From positions 1 through 12,837 of the forward strand of contig JANQXJ010000241.1 of NCBI GenBank assembly GCA_030729445.1: a stretch of DNA of 12,837 bases. The letters run 5' to 3'. The notes below the pieces were generated by a model that was not told the DNA's origin, searched no databases, and was given only the letters and a program-made list of their open reading frames with translations. The position numbers were made by a program, and so were the translations under genes. This document shows, one piece after another, positions 1-6,269 of the stretch. Every line of letters starts with the position of its first letter. The first letter of the stretch is position 1. This DNA comes from Limnohabitans sp. (GTDB taxonomy: Bacteria > Pseudomonadota > Gammaproteobacteria > Burkholderiales > Burkholderiaceae_C).

Positions 1-488
1 GGGAACATCCACATGGGCACCATGACGGGGAAGTTGAAGGGCGTGATGCCCGCGACCACGCCCAGCGGCTGGCGCAGCGTCCAGTTGTCGATGCCGGTGG
101 AGACCTGGTCGGTGAAGTCGCCCTTGAGCAGTTGCGGAATGCCGGTGGCGAATTCCACGATGTCGATGCCACGGCTGACTTCGCCTTGGGCGTCGGTGAA
201 CACCTTGCCGTGCTCGGCGGTGATCATGTGGGCCAGCTCGTCTTTGTGGGTGTTCAGCAGTTCGAGGAACTTGAACATCACGCGGGCGCGGCGCAGCGGC
301 GGTGTGTCGGACCAGGCGGGGAAAGCGGCTTGCGCGGCGGCCACGGCCTTGTCCACTTCGCTGCGGTTGGCCAGGGCCACGTTGCCGGTCACGACGCCGG
401 TGGCGGGGTTGGTGACCGGTTGGCTGCGGCCCGAAGCGCCTGCGGCGACTTGGCCGCCAATGTAATGACCGATTTGGGAAATGCTCAT
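1..488 (-). CDS. mmsA: Methylmalonate-semialdehyde dehydrogenase (CoA-acylating), N-terminal part
   Basis: Enzymes of this family oxidise methylmalonate or malonate semialdehyde with NAD+ and coenzyme A to propionyl-CoA or acetyl-CoA, in valine, myo-inositol and beta-alanine breakdown in the cytoplasm. The gene is open at the left edge: 162 codons are visible of a family length near 500. The translation begins MSISQIGHYIGGQ and has the aldehyde-dehydrogenase N-terminal pattern: NPATG at 27-31, a helical stretch with AAFPAW at 54-59, and TPFNFPVMVPMWMF at 149-162. N152 in FNFP is the expected oxyanion-hole Asn. The PFNFPVMVPMW signature is characteristic of MmsA rather than other aldehyde dehydrogenases. 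The catalytic Cys lies outside the window. The start is supported by a strong AAGGAG at 495-500, six bases upstream. The gene is divergent from the LysR-type regulator at 696, which may control it (inference). Confidence 0.9.
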   Translation of the reverse strand, partial: MSISQIGHYIGGQVAAGASGRSQPVTNPATGVVTGNVALANRSEVDKAVAAAQAAFPAWSDTPPLRRARVMFKFLELLNTHKDELAHMITAEHGKVFTDAQGEVSRGIDIVEFATGIPQLLKGDFTDQVSTGIDNWTLRQPLGVVAGITPFNFPVMVPMWMF

Positions 489-534
489 GGGGGACTCCTT
501 GTGGCTTGTGCCGGTTGCTTGTCGATGTGTCTCT

Positions 535-609
535 TGTAGGAGCCCGCCCTGTGGGCGATTGCCCCATGGTCAGCTGACCAAAAAATCGCCCAAAGGGTGG
601 GCCCCTACA
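535..609. repeat. REPIN-like inverted pair of REP elements
   Basis: Two 26-bp arms face each other. The left arm (535-560) begins TGTAGGAGCCCGCCC. The right arm, read on the minus strand from 609 to 584, begins TGTAGGGGCCCACCC. They match at 23 of 26 positions. Each arm has the GTAG head followed by an imperfect small palindrome (CGCCC-TGT-GGGCG in the left arm), the layout known for REP sequences mobilised by REP-associated tyrosine transposases. The centre carries a perfect 14-bp palindrome at 567-580 (TGGTCAGCTGACCA). A further TGTAGG at 623-628 pairs with CCTACA at 604-609. Other genomic copies cannot be checked here. The element sits between divergent genes, so a transcription terminator is a less natural reading. 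Confidence 0.6.
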
Positions 610-667
610 TTTCGCCTTGCAGTGTAGGCACCCACATTCCCCCCTGCAATACCGCAAATCTGAATTG

Positions 668-689
668 ATTGTTCAAAATAGTGAACAAT
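668..689. promoter_or_regulatory. Perfect 22-bp inverted repeat before the LysR-type gene (candidate operator)
   Basis: ATTGTTCA (668-675) is mirrored exactly by TGAACAAT (682-689) around the 6-bp centre AAATAG. The repeat ends 6 bp before the chosen ATG at 696, and it is AT-rich compared with its surroundings. LysR-type proteins bind interrupted palindromes and often repress their own gene. This repeat is the best candidate for the regulator's own site, and binding there would block transcription or initiation of the regulator. Its role is inferred from position and symmetry. Confidence 0.5.
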
Positions 690-695
690 GTGCAG

Positions 696-1721
696 ATGGA
701 AGAGCAAAAAATCAACGCCTTGTGGACACACCTGCATTGGCTGAGCGTACTGGCCCAGCAGGGCAGCTACACGGCAGCGGCCGCCCGTTTGGGCGTGAGC
801 AAGGCCGCGATGAGTCAGCGCATCGCTGAGCTCGAGCGTGCGGCCAAGGTCACCCTGGTGCAGCGCACCACCCGCAGCCTGCGCCTGACCGAGGCGGGCC
901 AAAGGCTGGTGGATGACACCCGCGCTTCATTCGAGCAGATCGCGCAAAGCTTTGCTCAGGTACGCGACTTGGCCGAGCAGCCCAGCGGCTTGCTGCGCGT
1001 GACCGCGCCCGTGGCGCTGGCCAGGCAGCAACTCGTGCCTTTGTTCGCCGCTTTTTTGAAAGATTTTCCGGACGTTCGCATCGAGCTGGACCTGTCCGAC
1101 CGCTTGAGTGTCTTGGCCACAGAAGGCTACGACCTGGCGATTCGCCATACTGCCCGCCCACCGGACACCCATGTCGCTTGGGCCCTGTGCGAGACTGAAT
1201 CGGTCCTGGTGGCTACCCGCACTTACTTGCGCAAACACGGGGAACCGCAAACCCCCAATGAGTTGCAAGCGCACAACTGCCTGCATTACCCCCGCTCGCA
1301 AGACACGCCCGCCTGGACCTTTGAGGGGCGACAGTTGTCAGAAAGAGACGAGCGCATCACTGTGCCCGTGAAGGGCAACTTTGCCGCGAACAACAGCGAA
1401 GCCCTGCGCGAAGCGGCCTTGAACGGTGCGGGTATCGCCCTGATGCCCGACTTCAGCGCCCAAGCTGCGTTGGGCCAGGGCAAGCTCGTTCGGGTACTGC
1501 CTGGCTGGAAATCCGTGAGGGCATTTGCTGAAACCATTTATGCCATCCGCCCTTATGCCCCTCATGTGCCCCGCGCCGTAGCGGCGCTGGTGGACCGATT
1601 GAGGGAAGGGCTGGCAGGTGGATTCGGTGAACGAAATGGCCGTTCAGCGACCGGCCAGCAGCGGAAACAGCTTGGTCAGCCCGTCGGCCATCACCTCGAC
1701 CGCGAGCGCGGCCAAAATTAA
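696..1721 (+). CDS. LysR-family transcriptional regulator
   Basis: This is a DNA-binding regulator of 341 residues. The N-terminal winged helix-turn-helix lies at about residues 8-67, with the typical run SYTAAAARLGVSKAAMSQRI followed by a TTRSLRLTEAG wing. The substrate-binding domain spans about residues 95-305, including the SGLLRVTAP entry and a GAGIALMPD loop. The ATG at 696 is chosen because it gives the usual LysR N-terminus; an in-frame TTG at 669 falls inside the palindrome and is unlikely. The normal family end would be near LVDRLREGLAGGF. Here about 33 further polar residues follow, and the last 26 codons are antisense to the 3' end of marC. The tail looks like read-through after loss of an ancestral stop rather than a domain. 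The effector is unknown. The divergent mmsA is the natural candidate target (inference). Confidence 0.9.
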   Translation: MEEQKINALWTHLHWLSVLAQQGSYTAAAARLGVSKAAMSQRIAELERAAKVTLVQRTTRSLRLTEAGQRLVDDTRASFEQIAQSFAQVRDLAEQPSGLLRVTAPVALARQQLVPLFAAFLKDFPDVRIELDLSDRLSVLATEGYDLAIRHTARPPDTHVAWALCETESVLVATRTYLRKHGEPQTPNELQAHNCLHYPRSQDTPAWTFEGRQLSERDERITVPVKGNFAANNSEALREAALNGAGIALMPDFSAQAALGQGKLVRVLPGWKSVRAFAETIYAIRPYAPHVPRAVAALVDRLREGLAGGFGERNGRSATGQQRKQLGQPVGHHLDRERGQN

Positions 1722-2279
1722 ACCCATCAGCCGGGTCATGACGTTGATGCCGGTTTTGCCCAGAATGCGTGCAATCGGTGTGGCCAACGAAAAGCACAGG
1801 CCTGTGGCCAGCGCAATGACCACGCCGTAGCCGACCAGGGTGCCGAGTTGGGCGAAGTTCTTGGCTTTTTCCGCGTAAATCACCACGGTGGACATGGTGG
1901 CCGGACCCGTCAGCAGGGGAATGGTCAGCGGCACCACGGCGATGCTGGCGCCCATGGCGGCTTTGGCTTCAGCGTCATGCACTTCGTCGGCACTGGCGCG
2001 GGCTTCAGCGGGTTGGGCATTCAGCATCGACAGTGCGGCGGTCAAGAGCAGCATGCCGCCGCCGACCTGAAAGCTGGCCAGCGAGATGCCAAAAAACTCT
2101 AGGATCTGCAAGCCCAGCAAGGCGCTGGCGGCGATCACCACGAAGGCCGAAAAGGACGACACCCAAATCGTTTTTTTGCGCTGGGCCGGGCTGAAGCCCT
2201 GCGTGTAGTGGATGAAAAAAGGGACGATGGCCAAAGGATTGACGATGGCCAGCAGGGTGATGAGCGGTTTGAAGTCCAT
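1644..2279 (-). CDS. MarC family integral membrane protein
   Basis: This is a 211-residue inner-membrane protein of the MarC/UPF0056 family, whose biochemical role is not established (the name comes from the E. coli mar locus, but a part in antibiotic resistance was not confirmed). About six hydrophobic segments are visible. Family features include the N-terminal FKPLITLLAIVNPLAIVPFF, the SFQVGGGMLLLTAALSML segment, and the VPLTIPLLTGPATMSTVV stretch with a conserved helix-breaking LTGPA. A polar loop at about residues 90-115 (NAQPAEARASADEVHDAEAK) separates the two halves. The ATG at 2279 starts at the usual family N-terminus MDFK. The gene follows the MaoC-like gene by 28 bp on the same strand and is probably co-transcribed with it. 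Its 3' end overlaps the convergent regulator by 78 bp. Confidence 0.88.
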   Translation of the reverse strand: MDFKPLITLLAIVNPLAIVPFFIHYTQGFSPAQRKKTIWVSSFSAFVVIAASALLGLQILEFFGISLASFQVGGGMLLLTAALSMLNAQPAEARASADEVHDAEAKAAMGASIAVVPLTIPLLTGPATMSTVVIYAEKAKNFAQLGTLVGYGVVIALATGLCFSLATPIARILGKTGINVMTRLMGLILAALAVEVMADGLTKLFPLLAGR

Positions 2280-2307
2280 CACCCTATTGTGCCCCTTCAG
2301 GTCGCTT

Positions 2308-2769
2308 TCAGGCCGCAGGCGTGCGCCTTCTGAACATGCCCCAGCCTTCCATGTGCAGCACTTTGTCACCGTGCTGATTGAACATTTCCCACAGGTTGCG
2401 TGTCATGCCCACATCCGGGCGCTTGCCCATGGGTTTGGTCTCGAGCATGGTGCTTTGCAGGCGCAAGGTGTCGCCCGGATAAACCGGTTTGAGCCATTTG
2501 ATGTTTTCCAAACCCGGCGAGCCGAGGCTGGAGGTTTCGCACAGGAAGTTGGTCACCATCAGGCGCATGGCCATGGAGCAGGTGTGCCAGCCACTGGCCG
2601 ACAGGGCGCCAAACACCGAGGCCTTGGCCGCCTCGTCGTTCAGGTGAAAGGGCTGCGGGTCAAACTGTGTGGCGAAGGCGATGATTTCTTCGCGGGTGGG
2701 TGTGATGGTGCCCAGGTCACGCACTTCGCCGGGGGCAAAGTCTTCCCAGTAGTACTTGAATTCAGCCAT
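2308..2769 (-). CDS. MaoC-like acyl dehydratase (hot-dog fold)
   Basis: This 153-residue protein has the single hot-dog fold of MaoC-type (R)-specific enoyl-CoA hydratases, which add water to or remove it from acyl-thioesters in the cytoplasm. The hydratase signature appears as FATQFDPQPFHLN, with D37 and H42 in the places of the catalytic Asp and His. It continues with ALSASGWHTCSMAMRL and the FLCETSSLGSPGLENIKWLKPVYPGDTL core split across residues 75-105. It starts MAEFKYYWEDFAPGE. The start is fixed by an overlap of one base with the SDR stop (TGATG) and by GGGAGG just upstream inside the SDR gene, so translation is likely coupled. The pairing with an SDR suggests a hydratase/ketoacyl-reductase pair acting on one acyl substrate, but that substrate is unknown. 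Confidence 0.88.
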   Translation of the reverse strand: MAEFKYYWEDFAPGEVRDLGTITPTREEIIAFATQFDPQPFHLNDEAAKASVFGALSASGWHTCSMAMRLMVTNFLCETSSLGSPGLENIKWLKPVYPGDTLRLQSTMLETKPMGKRPDVGMTRNLWEMFNQHGDKVLHMEGWGMFRRRTPAA

Positions 2770-3515
2770 CAACGGCCTCCCGAAATGTCGAGAAAACTCA
2801 TGGTGGTGTAGCTGGCGCTGTCGGACAGCAGCCAAACAATGCCCTGGGCCACCTCCTCGGCGGTGCCGCCGCGCTGGGCAGGCACCAGGTGCTGCAGCTC
2901 TTTGACGCGGTTGGGCAAGCCGCCCGAGGCGTGGATCTCGGTCTCGATCAGGCCCGGGCGTACGGCGTTCACGCGGATGCCTTCAGCAGCCACTTCTTTG
3001 GCCAAGCCGATGGTGAAAGCGTCAATCGCCCCTTTGGCGGCGGCGTAGTCCACATACTGGCCGGGCGAGCCCAAGCGTGATGCGGCACTTGAAACGTTGA
3101 CGATGCTGCCGCCTTCGCCACCGTGCTGCGTGCTCATGCGGCGAACGGCTTCACGGGCGCAGATCATGCTGCCGATCACGTTGATGTCGAACATGCGTTT
3201 CCAGCGGGCCACACTCATCTGGTCCACGCGGGCAGTCACGTCAACCACGCCTGCGTTGTTGACCAACCCGGTCAGGCGGCCGAATTTGGCGTCGATGTGG
3301 CTGAACATGCGCAGCACCTGCGCTTCATCGGCCACATCGGCTTGCACCGACATGGCTTGGCCGCCCGCGGCGCGGATCTGGCGCACCACTTCGTCGGCAG
3401 CCAACGAGTTGGCGGTGTAGTTCACGGCCACCGACCAGCCGTTTTGGGCGGCCAACAGGGCGGTAGCGGCCCCAATGCCTCGGCTGCCGCCGGTCACCAA
3501 CAAGACCTTGTTCAT
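2769..3515 (-). CDS. SDR family NAD(P)-dependent oxidoreductase
   Basis: This classical short-chain dehydrogenase/reductase has 248 residues, the usual length. The cofactor-binding Rossmann motif TGGSRGIG is at 8-15, NNAG at 86-89, catalytic S143 in NVSSAAS, and the YAAAK catalytic pair at Y157/K161. The PGLIETEIHASGG segment and the C-terminal SYTTMSFLDISGGR resemble the YgfF-like and 3-oxoacyl reductase-like subgroup. The ATG at 3515 is preceded by CAGGAGAC at good spacing. It is the first gene of a minus-strand set with the MaoC-like protein (1-bp overlap) and MarC. It is divergent from the isomerase-family gene at 3592, with a 76-bp shared spacer. A reductase acting on a hydroxyacyl or sugar-like substrate is plausible; the exact substrate cannot be read from the sequence. 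Confidence 0.9.
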   Translation of the reverse strand: MNKVLLVTGGSRGIGAATALLAAQNGWSVAVNYTANSLAADEVVRQIRAAGGQAMSVQADVADEAQVLRMFSHIDAKFGRLTGLVNNAGVVDVTARVDQMSVARWKRMFDINVIGSMICAREAVRRMSTQHGGEGGSIVNVSSAASRLGSPGQYVDYAAAKGAIDAFTIGLAKEVAAEGIRVNAVRPGLIETEIHASGGLPNRVKELQHLVPAQRGGTAEEVAQGIVWLLSDSASYTTMSFLDISGGR

Positions 3516-3542
3516 CGCGTGTCTCCTGCAAAAATGGTCGCT

Positions 3543-3558
3543 TGCGGTTACAACCGCA
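3543..3558. promoter_or_regulatory. Short inverted repeat in the SDR/isomerase divergent spacer
   Basis: TGCGGTT (3543-3549) and AACCGCA (3552-3558) form a perfect 7-bp inverted repeat with a 2-bp centre, in the middle of the 76-bp spacer between two divergent genes. It is well placed for a dimeric regulator acting on both promoters, but 7-bp arms can occur by chance. No clear -10/-35 pair stands out around it. Confidence 0.3.
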
Positions 3559-3591
3559 GCTCAAAGATTACACAACACACCAGGAGACAGC

Positions 3592-4194
3592 ATGGGTCGC
3601 ACAGTGGACTATTACTTCGCCCCGCAAAGCCCTTGGGCTTATTTGGGCCACCAGCGCTTGGCCGACATCGTGCAGCGCACTGGCGCTGCGGTGCGTGTCA
3701 TGCCCATCGACTTGGGTGGCAAGGTGTTCCCCATTTCGGGGGGCTTGCCTCTCGGCCAGCGGGCGCCGCAGCGGCAGGCTTACCGCTTGGTGGAGTTGCA
3801 GCGTTTCAGCCAACACCTGAATGTGCCCCTGACCCTCAAGCCCAAGTACTTCCCCGTTGGTGGTGACGATTCGGCACGCCTGATCATTGCGGCCGATTTG
3901 GACCAAGGCGCTCAAGCGGCCATGAAGATCGCGGGTGCGATTTTGGCGGCTTGCTGGGCGCAAGAGCGCAACATGGCCGACGACAAGGTGCTGGCTGAGC
4001 TGCTGAGCGAGCAGGACTTGCCGGCTTCGCTGATGGAGGCCTCTCGAAGCCAAGCGGTGCAAGAGCGATACGAGACCTGTACCCAGGCGGCCATCGATGC
4101 GGGGGTGTTTGGAGCGCCCAGCTATGTGGTCGATGGCGAGATTTTTTGGGGCCAGGACCGACTTGACTTTGTCGAGCGTGCGCTGGTCGGTTGA
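3592..4194 (+). CDS. DsbA-family protein, 2-hydroxychromene-2-carboxylate isomerase-like
   Basis: This 200-residue cytoplasmic protein has the thioredoxin-fold plus helical-insert architecture of the HCCA-isomerase/kappa-GST family. Members use glutathione to isomerise 2-hydroxychromene-2-carboxylate in naphthalene breakdown, but most relatives have unknown substrates. It begins MGRTVDYYFAPQSPWAYLG, where S13 sits at the position of the family's active-site Ser, and there is no CxxC. The helical insert runs from about 65 to 160. The closing part GVFGAPSYVVDGEIFWGQDR has the cis-Pro loop of the thioredoxin fold. The ATG at 3592 has AGGAG six bases upstream, matching the ribosome site of the divergent SDR gene. 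The dienelactone hydrolase follows by 27 bp, which hints at an aromatic or lactone pathway (inference). Confidence 0.85.
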   Translation: MGRTVDYYFAPQSPWAYLGHQRLADIVQRTGAAVRVMPIDLGGKVFPISGGLPLGQRAPQRQAYRLVELQRFSQHLNVPLTLKPKYFPVGGDDSARLIIAADLDQGAQAAMKIAGAILAACWAQERNMADDKVLAELLSEQDLPASLMEASRSQAVQERYETCTQAAIDAGVFGAPSYVVDGEIFWGQDRLDFVERALVG

Positions 4195-4221
4195 ACACAT
4201 TTGAACCTGAAAGACCAAAAC

Positions 4222-4911
4222 ATGGGAACGATGATTGAACTCCAAAGCGCTGACGGCACAGCAGTGCCCGCCTACGAAGCCCACCCTGCAGGCACCCCCA
4301 AAGGGGCCGTGGTGGTGATTCAGGAGATTTTTGGCGTCAACAGCCACATTCGCGCCGTGGCCGATGGCTACGCCGCCGACGGTTACCTGGCGGTGGCCCC
4401 GGCCGCATTCCACCGGGTCAAGCCAGGGGTCGAGCTGGGTTACACCGATACCGACATGGGTGAGGGTTTTGGCTACAAAACGGCCGTAGAGGCCTTGCCT
4501 GCACCCGGTGTGATGCAGGACATTCAAGCGGCCATTGACCATGCCGCCCAAGCCTCAGGCGGCAAGGTGGGCATTGTGGGTTATTGCTGGGGCGGCTTGC
4601 TGACCTGGCGTGCGGCTTGCACGCTGTCCGGTTTGAGTGCAGCAGCGCCTTATTACGGTGGCGGTGTCACCACAGAAGCCGAAATCGCCCGCCAACCTCG
4701 GGTGCCGGTCATGGCGCACTTTGCCGACGAGGACAAGTGGATTCCTTTGGACACGGTCGAGATTTTCAAAAAAGCCCATCCTGCGGTTCAGGTGTTCACC
4801 TATGCCGCGCACCACGGCTTCAACTGTGACCAGCGCGGTTCATGGCATGCACCCTCGGCCCAGTTGGCCCGTGAACGCACGCTGGCGTTTTTCAAGCAGC
4901 ACGTGGGCTGA
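4222..4911 (+). CDS. Dienelactone hydrolase family protein
   Basis: This is an alpha/beta hydrolase of the dienelactone hydrolase family, which opens dienelactone to maleylacetate in chlorocatechol breakdown; many members act on other esters or lactones. It has 229 residues. The catalytic triad is visible: C122 in GYCWGG, D171 in FADEDKWIP, and H198 in AAHHGF. These positions are almost those of the classical enzyme (C123, D171, H202). QEIFGVNSHIRAVADGYA at 34-51 is a family hallmark, with E35 the residue that switches the Cys on in the classical enzyme. The ATG at 4222 (MGTMIELQ) is preferred over TTG 4201 because homologues usually begin this way; ATG 4231 is also possible. There is no strong ribosome site. 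It is probably co-transcribed with the preceding isomerase-like gene and convergent with hemB. Confidence 0.88.
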   Translation: MGTMIELQSADGTAVPAYEAHPAGTPKGAVVVIQEIFGVNSHIRAVADGYAADGYLAVAPAAFHRVKPGVELGYTDTDMGEGFGYKTAVEALPAPGVMQDIQAAIDHAAQASGGKVGIVGYCWGGLLTWRAACTLSGLSAAAPYYGGGVTTEAEIARQPRVPVMAHFADEDKWIPLDTVEIFKKAHPAVQVFTYAAHHGFNCDQRGSWHAPSAQLARERTLAFFKQHVG

Positions 4912-4938
4912 TCTGGCCGATCAATCGCCCGTGTATTT

Positions 4939-5946
4939 TTATGGATGGGCGGCGATCCAGCGTGCGGCGTCGCGTGCAAAGTAAGTCAGCACGCCATCGG
5001 CGCCAGCCCGTTTGAAGGCCAGCAAGCTTTCCATCATGACCAGGTCGTGGTCCAGCCAGCCGTTTTGTGCTGCTGCTTTCAGCATGGCGTATTCGCCCGA
5101 CACTTGGTAGGCAAAGGTGGGTACCTTGAACTCGTCTTTGACCCGGCGCACGATGTCCAGATACGGCATGCCGGGCTTGACCATGACCATGTCCGCGCCT
5201 TCGGCCAGGTCCATGGCGACTTCGCGCAGGGCTTCGTCGGTGTTGCCGGGGTCCATCTGATAGACCTTTTTGTTGCTCTTGCCCAGATTGCCGGCCGAGC
5301 CGACCGCGTCGCGGAAAGGGCCATAAAAAGCACTGGCGTACTTGGCGCTGTAGGCCATGATGCGGGTGTGGATCAAGCCACGCGCTTCGAGGGCTTGGCG
5401 GATCGCGCCGATGCGCCCATCCATCATGTCGCTGGGCGCGACCATGTCCACGCCCGCTTCGGCTTGCGTGAGCGCTTGCTGCACCAGCACAGCCGTGGTT
5501 TCGTCGTTCAAGATGTAGCCGGTTTCGTCCAGCAGGCCGTCCTGGCCGTGGCTGGTGAAGGGGTCGAGCGCCACATCGGTCATCACGCCCAGTTCGGGGA
5601 AGCGCTTTTTCAGCTCACGCACCACGCGCGGCACCAGACCGTTGGGGTTCATGGCTTCGCTGCCTGTGGGGTCCTTCAGGCTGGCGTCGATCACCGGGAA
5701 CAGTGCCATGACCGGGATGCCCAACTTGACGCAGTCTTCGGCCACCGGCAGCAACAGGTCCAGACTCAGACGTTCCACGCCGGGCATGGAGCCCACGGCC
5801 TGGCGCTGGTTTTGCCCGTCCAGCACAAAGACCGGGTAGATCAGGTCGTGTGCTGTAACCCGGTGCTCGCGCACCAGATTGCGGGTGAATTCATCACGGC
5901 GCAAGCGGCGTGGGCGGTTGGTGGGGAAGGGGGCGACAGAGTTCAT
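4939..5946 (-). CDS. hemB: Delta-aminolevulinic acid dehydratase (porphobilinogen synthase)
   Basis: HemB condenses two molecules of 5-aminolevulinate to porphobilinogen, an early step of tetrapyrrole synthesis in the cytoplasm. The protein has 335 residues, the normal length. The two active-site lysines are K202 (MAYSAKYASAFYGPFRDA) and K257 (VMVKPGMPYLD). The segment at 124-137 reads DVALDPFTSHGQDG, with Asp in place of the Cys residues that bind zinc in other HemB proteins. This is the metal-site type found in Pseudomonas, where the enzyme depends on magnesium. The ATG at 5946 gives the family N-terminus MNSVAPFPTNRPRRLRRDEF; no strong Shine-Dalgarno precedes it. It is convergent with the dienelactone hydrolase (27-bp gap, no clear terminator) and divergent from hemJ, another heme-pathway gene. 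Confidence 0.97.
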   Translation of the reverse strand: MNSVAPFPTNRPRRLRRDEFTRNLVREHRVTAHDLIYPVFVLDGQNQRQAVGSMPGVERLSLDLLLPVAEDCVKLGIPVMALFPVIDASLKDPTGSEAMNPNGLVPRVVRELKKRFPELGVMTDVALDPFTSHGQDGLLDETGYILNDETTAVLVQQALTQAEAGVDMVAPSDMMDGRIGAIRQALEARGLIHTRIMAYSAKYASAFYGPFRDAVGSAGNLGKSNKKVYQMDPGNTDEALREVAMDLAEGADMVMVKPGMPYLDIVRRVKDEFKVPTFAYQVSGEYAMLKAAAQNGWLDHDLVMMESLLAFKRAGADGVLTYFARDAARWIAAHP

Positions 5947-6083
5947 GTGGAAAATTGTGCCTGAAGTCCTCGTGGATGCCAAAAATCGCAAGGTGCACGC
6001 AGTCGCTCAGGCGGCATTGCGGGGGACAAGAACGGCATGTCCATATCAAAATGACAAAAACAACATAAAAAACAAACATGACC
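5947..6083. other. AT-rich region upstream of hemB, probable hemB promoter area
   Basis: No gene is visible here. The half near hemB is ordinary in composition, while positions 6040-6083 are strongly AT-rich. On the minus strand, TGATATGGA (6048-6040) resembles an extended -10 with a poor -35, and TTGTCA (6057-6052) resembles a -35 without a good -10. The hemB promoter probably lies here, but I cannot place it exactly. Confidence 0.35.
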
Positions 6084-6112
6084 TTGTTATTGGTTTTGTT
6101 ATTTGATAAATT
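6084..6112 (+). promoter_or_regulatory. Candidate sigma-70 promoter upstream of the hemB/hemJ structured stretch
   Basis: TTGTTA (6084-6089) and TAAATT (6107-6112) are separated by 17 bp, and the -10 carries a TGn extension (TGA at 6104-6106). Transcription would start near 6118-6120. Each hexamer matches the consensus at 4 of 6 positions. The -35 lies inside the first of two identical 8-mers, TTGTTATT at 6084-6091 and 6096-6103, offset by 12 bp, which could also be a protein-binding repeat. Confidence 0.45.
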
Positions 6113-6117
6113 CCTTA

Positions 6118-6220
6118 GCGGGCAGCTTGCTGCCTCCCGCTTTTCCTCCCTGAGCGGGCGCCTTGATGTGTGAAAGCAAAAAGGCTTCCTGCCCTCGGCC
6201 TCTGGCCGGGGGTTTTTTTT
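6118..6220 (+). ncRNA. Candidate small RNA or hemJ leader/attenuator
   Basis: Between the candidate promoter and a strong terminator lies a stretch of about 103 nt with no convincing ORF. The 5' end folds as GCGGG (6118-6122) with CCCGC (6136-6140), closing an inner CAGC-TT-GCTG hairpin. A C/U-rich single-stranded segment follows (6141-6150) containing TCCTCCC, which is complementary to Shine-Dalgarno sequences. A second hairpin pairs GCCTT (6160-6164) with AAGGC (6181-6185). Its outer GGGC (6156-6159) could instead pair with GCCC (6191-6194) and disrupt the terminator stem. This fits either a free small RNA or a leader controlling hemJ, which starts 49 nt after the T-tract. It does not match what I remember of 6S RNA. 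Expression is unproven. Confidence 0.4.
6192..6220 (+). terminator. Strong intrinsic terminator upstream of hemJ
   Basis: CCCTCGGCC (6192-6200) pairs with GGCCGGGGG (6204-6212) around the loop TCT, giving nine pairs with one G-U wobble, followed at once by eight T (6213-6220). It is the clearest rho-independent terminator in the window. It points towards hemJ although no plus-strand protein gene ends before it, so it must end a non-coding transcript or attenuate hemJ. Confidence 0.8.
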
Positions 6221-6269
6221 GCCTTGCAAACAGGCCCTTGCCGCGGGCATCACTGGATACACTCGACGC

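Noticed and set aside
13..539. Two plus-strand open frames over the start of the window
   Set aside because: They are antisense to mmsA, whose N-terminal sequence and ribosome site are unmistakable.
535..609. The inverted pair read as a bidirectional transcription terminator
   Set aside because: It lies between the 5' ends of two divergent genes, and its base is GTAG/CTAC without a T-run, which fits REP elements better.
669..695. TTG at 669 as the start of the LysR-type gene
   Set aside because: It lies inside the palindrome and adds nine residues not normal for the family; ATG 696 fits better.
3568..4551. A 327-codon open frame on the minus strand across the isomerase and dienelactone hydrolase genes
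   Set aside because: It covers two well-supported genes on the other strand and shows no recognisable domain.
4945..5964. A 339-codon open frame on the plus strand opposite hemB
   Set aside because: It is a shadow of hemB caused by G+C-rich third positions; the translation is low-complexity in His, Gly, Val and Ala.
6100..6220. 6S RNA as the identity of the hemB/hemJ spacer transcript
   Set aside because: The length (about 103 nt) is too short and the long closing stem with a central bubble expected of 6S is not visible; only a short CCCTGAGC stretch is reminiscent of it.
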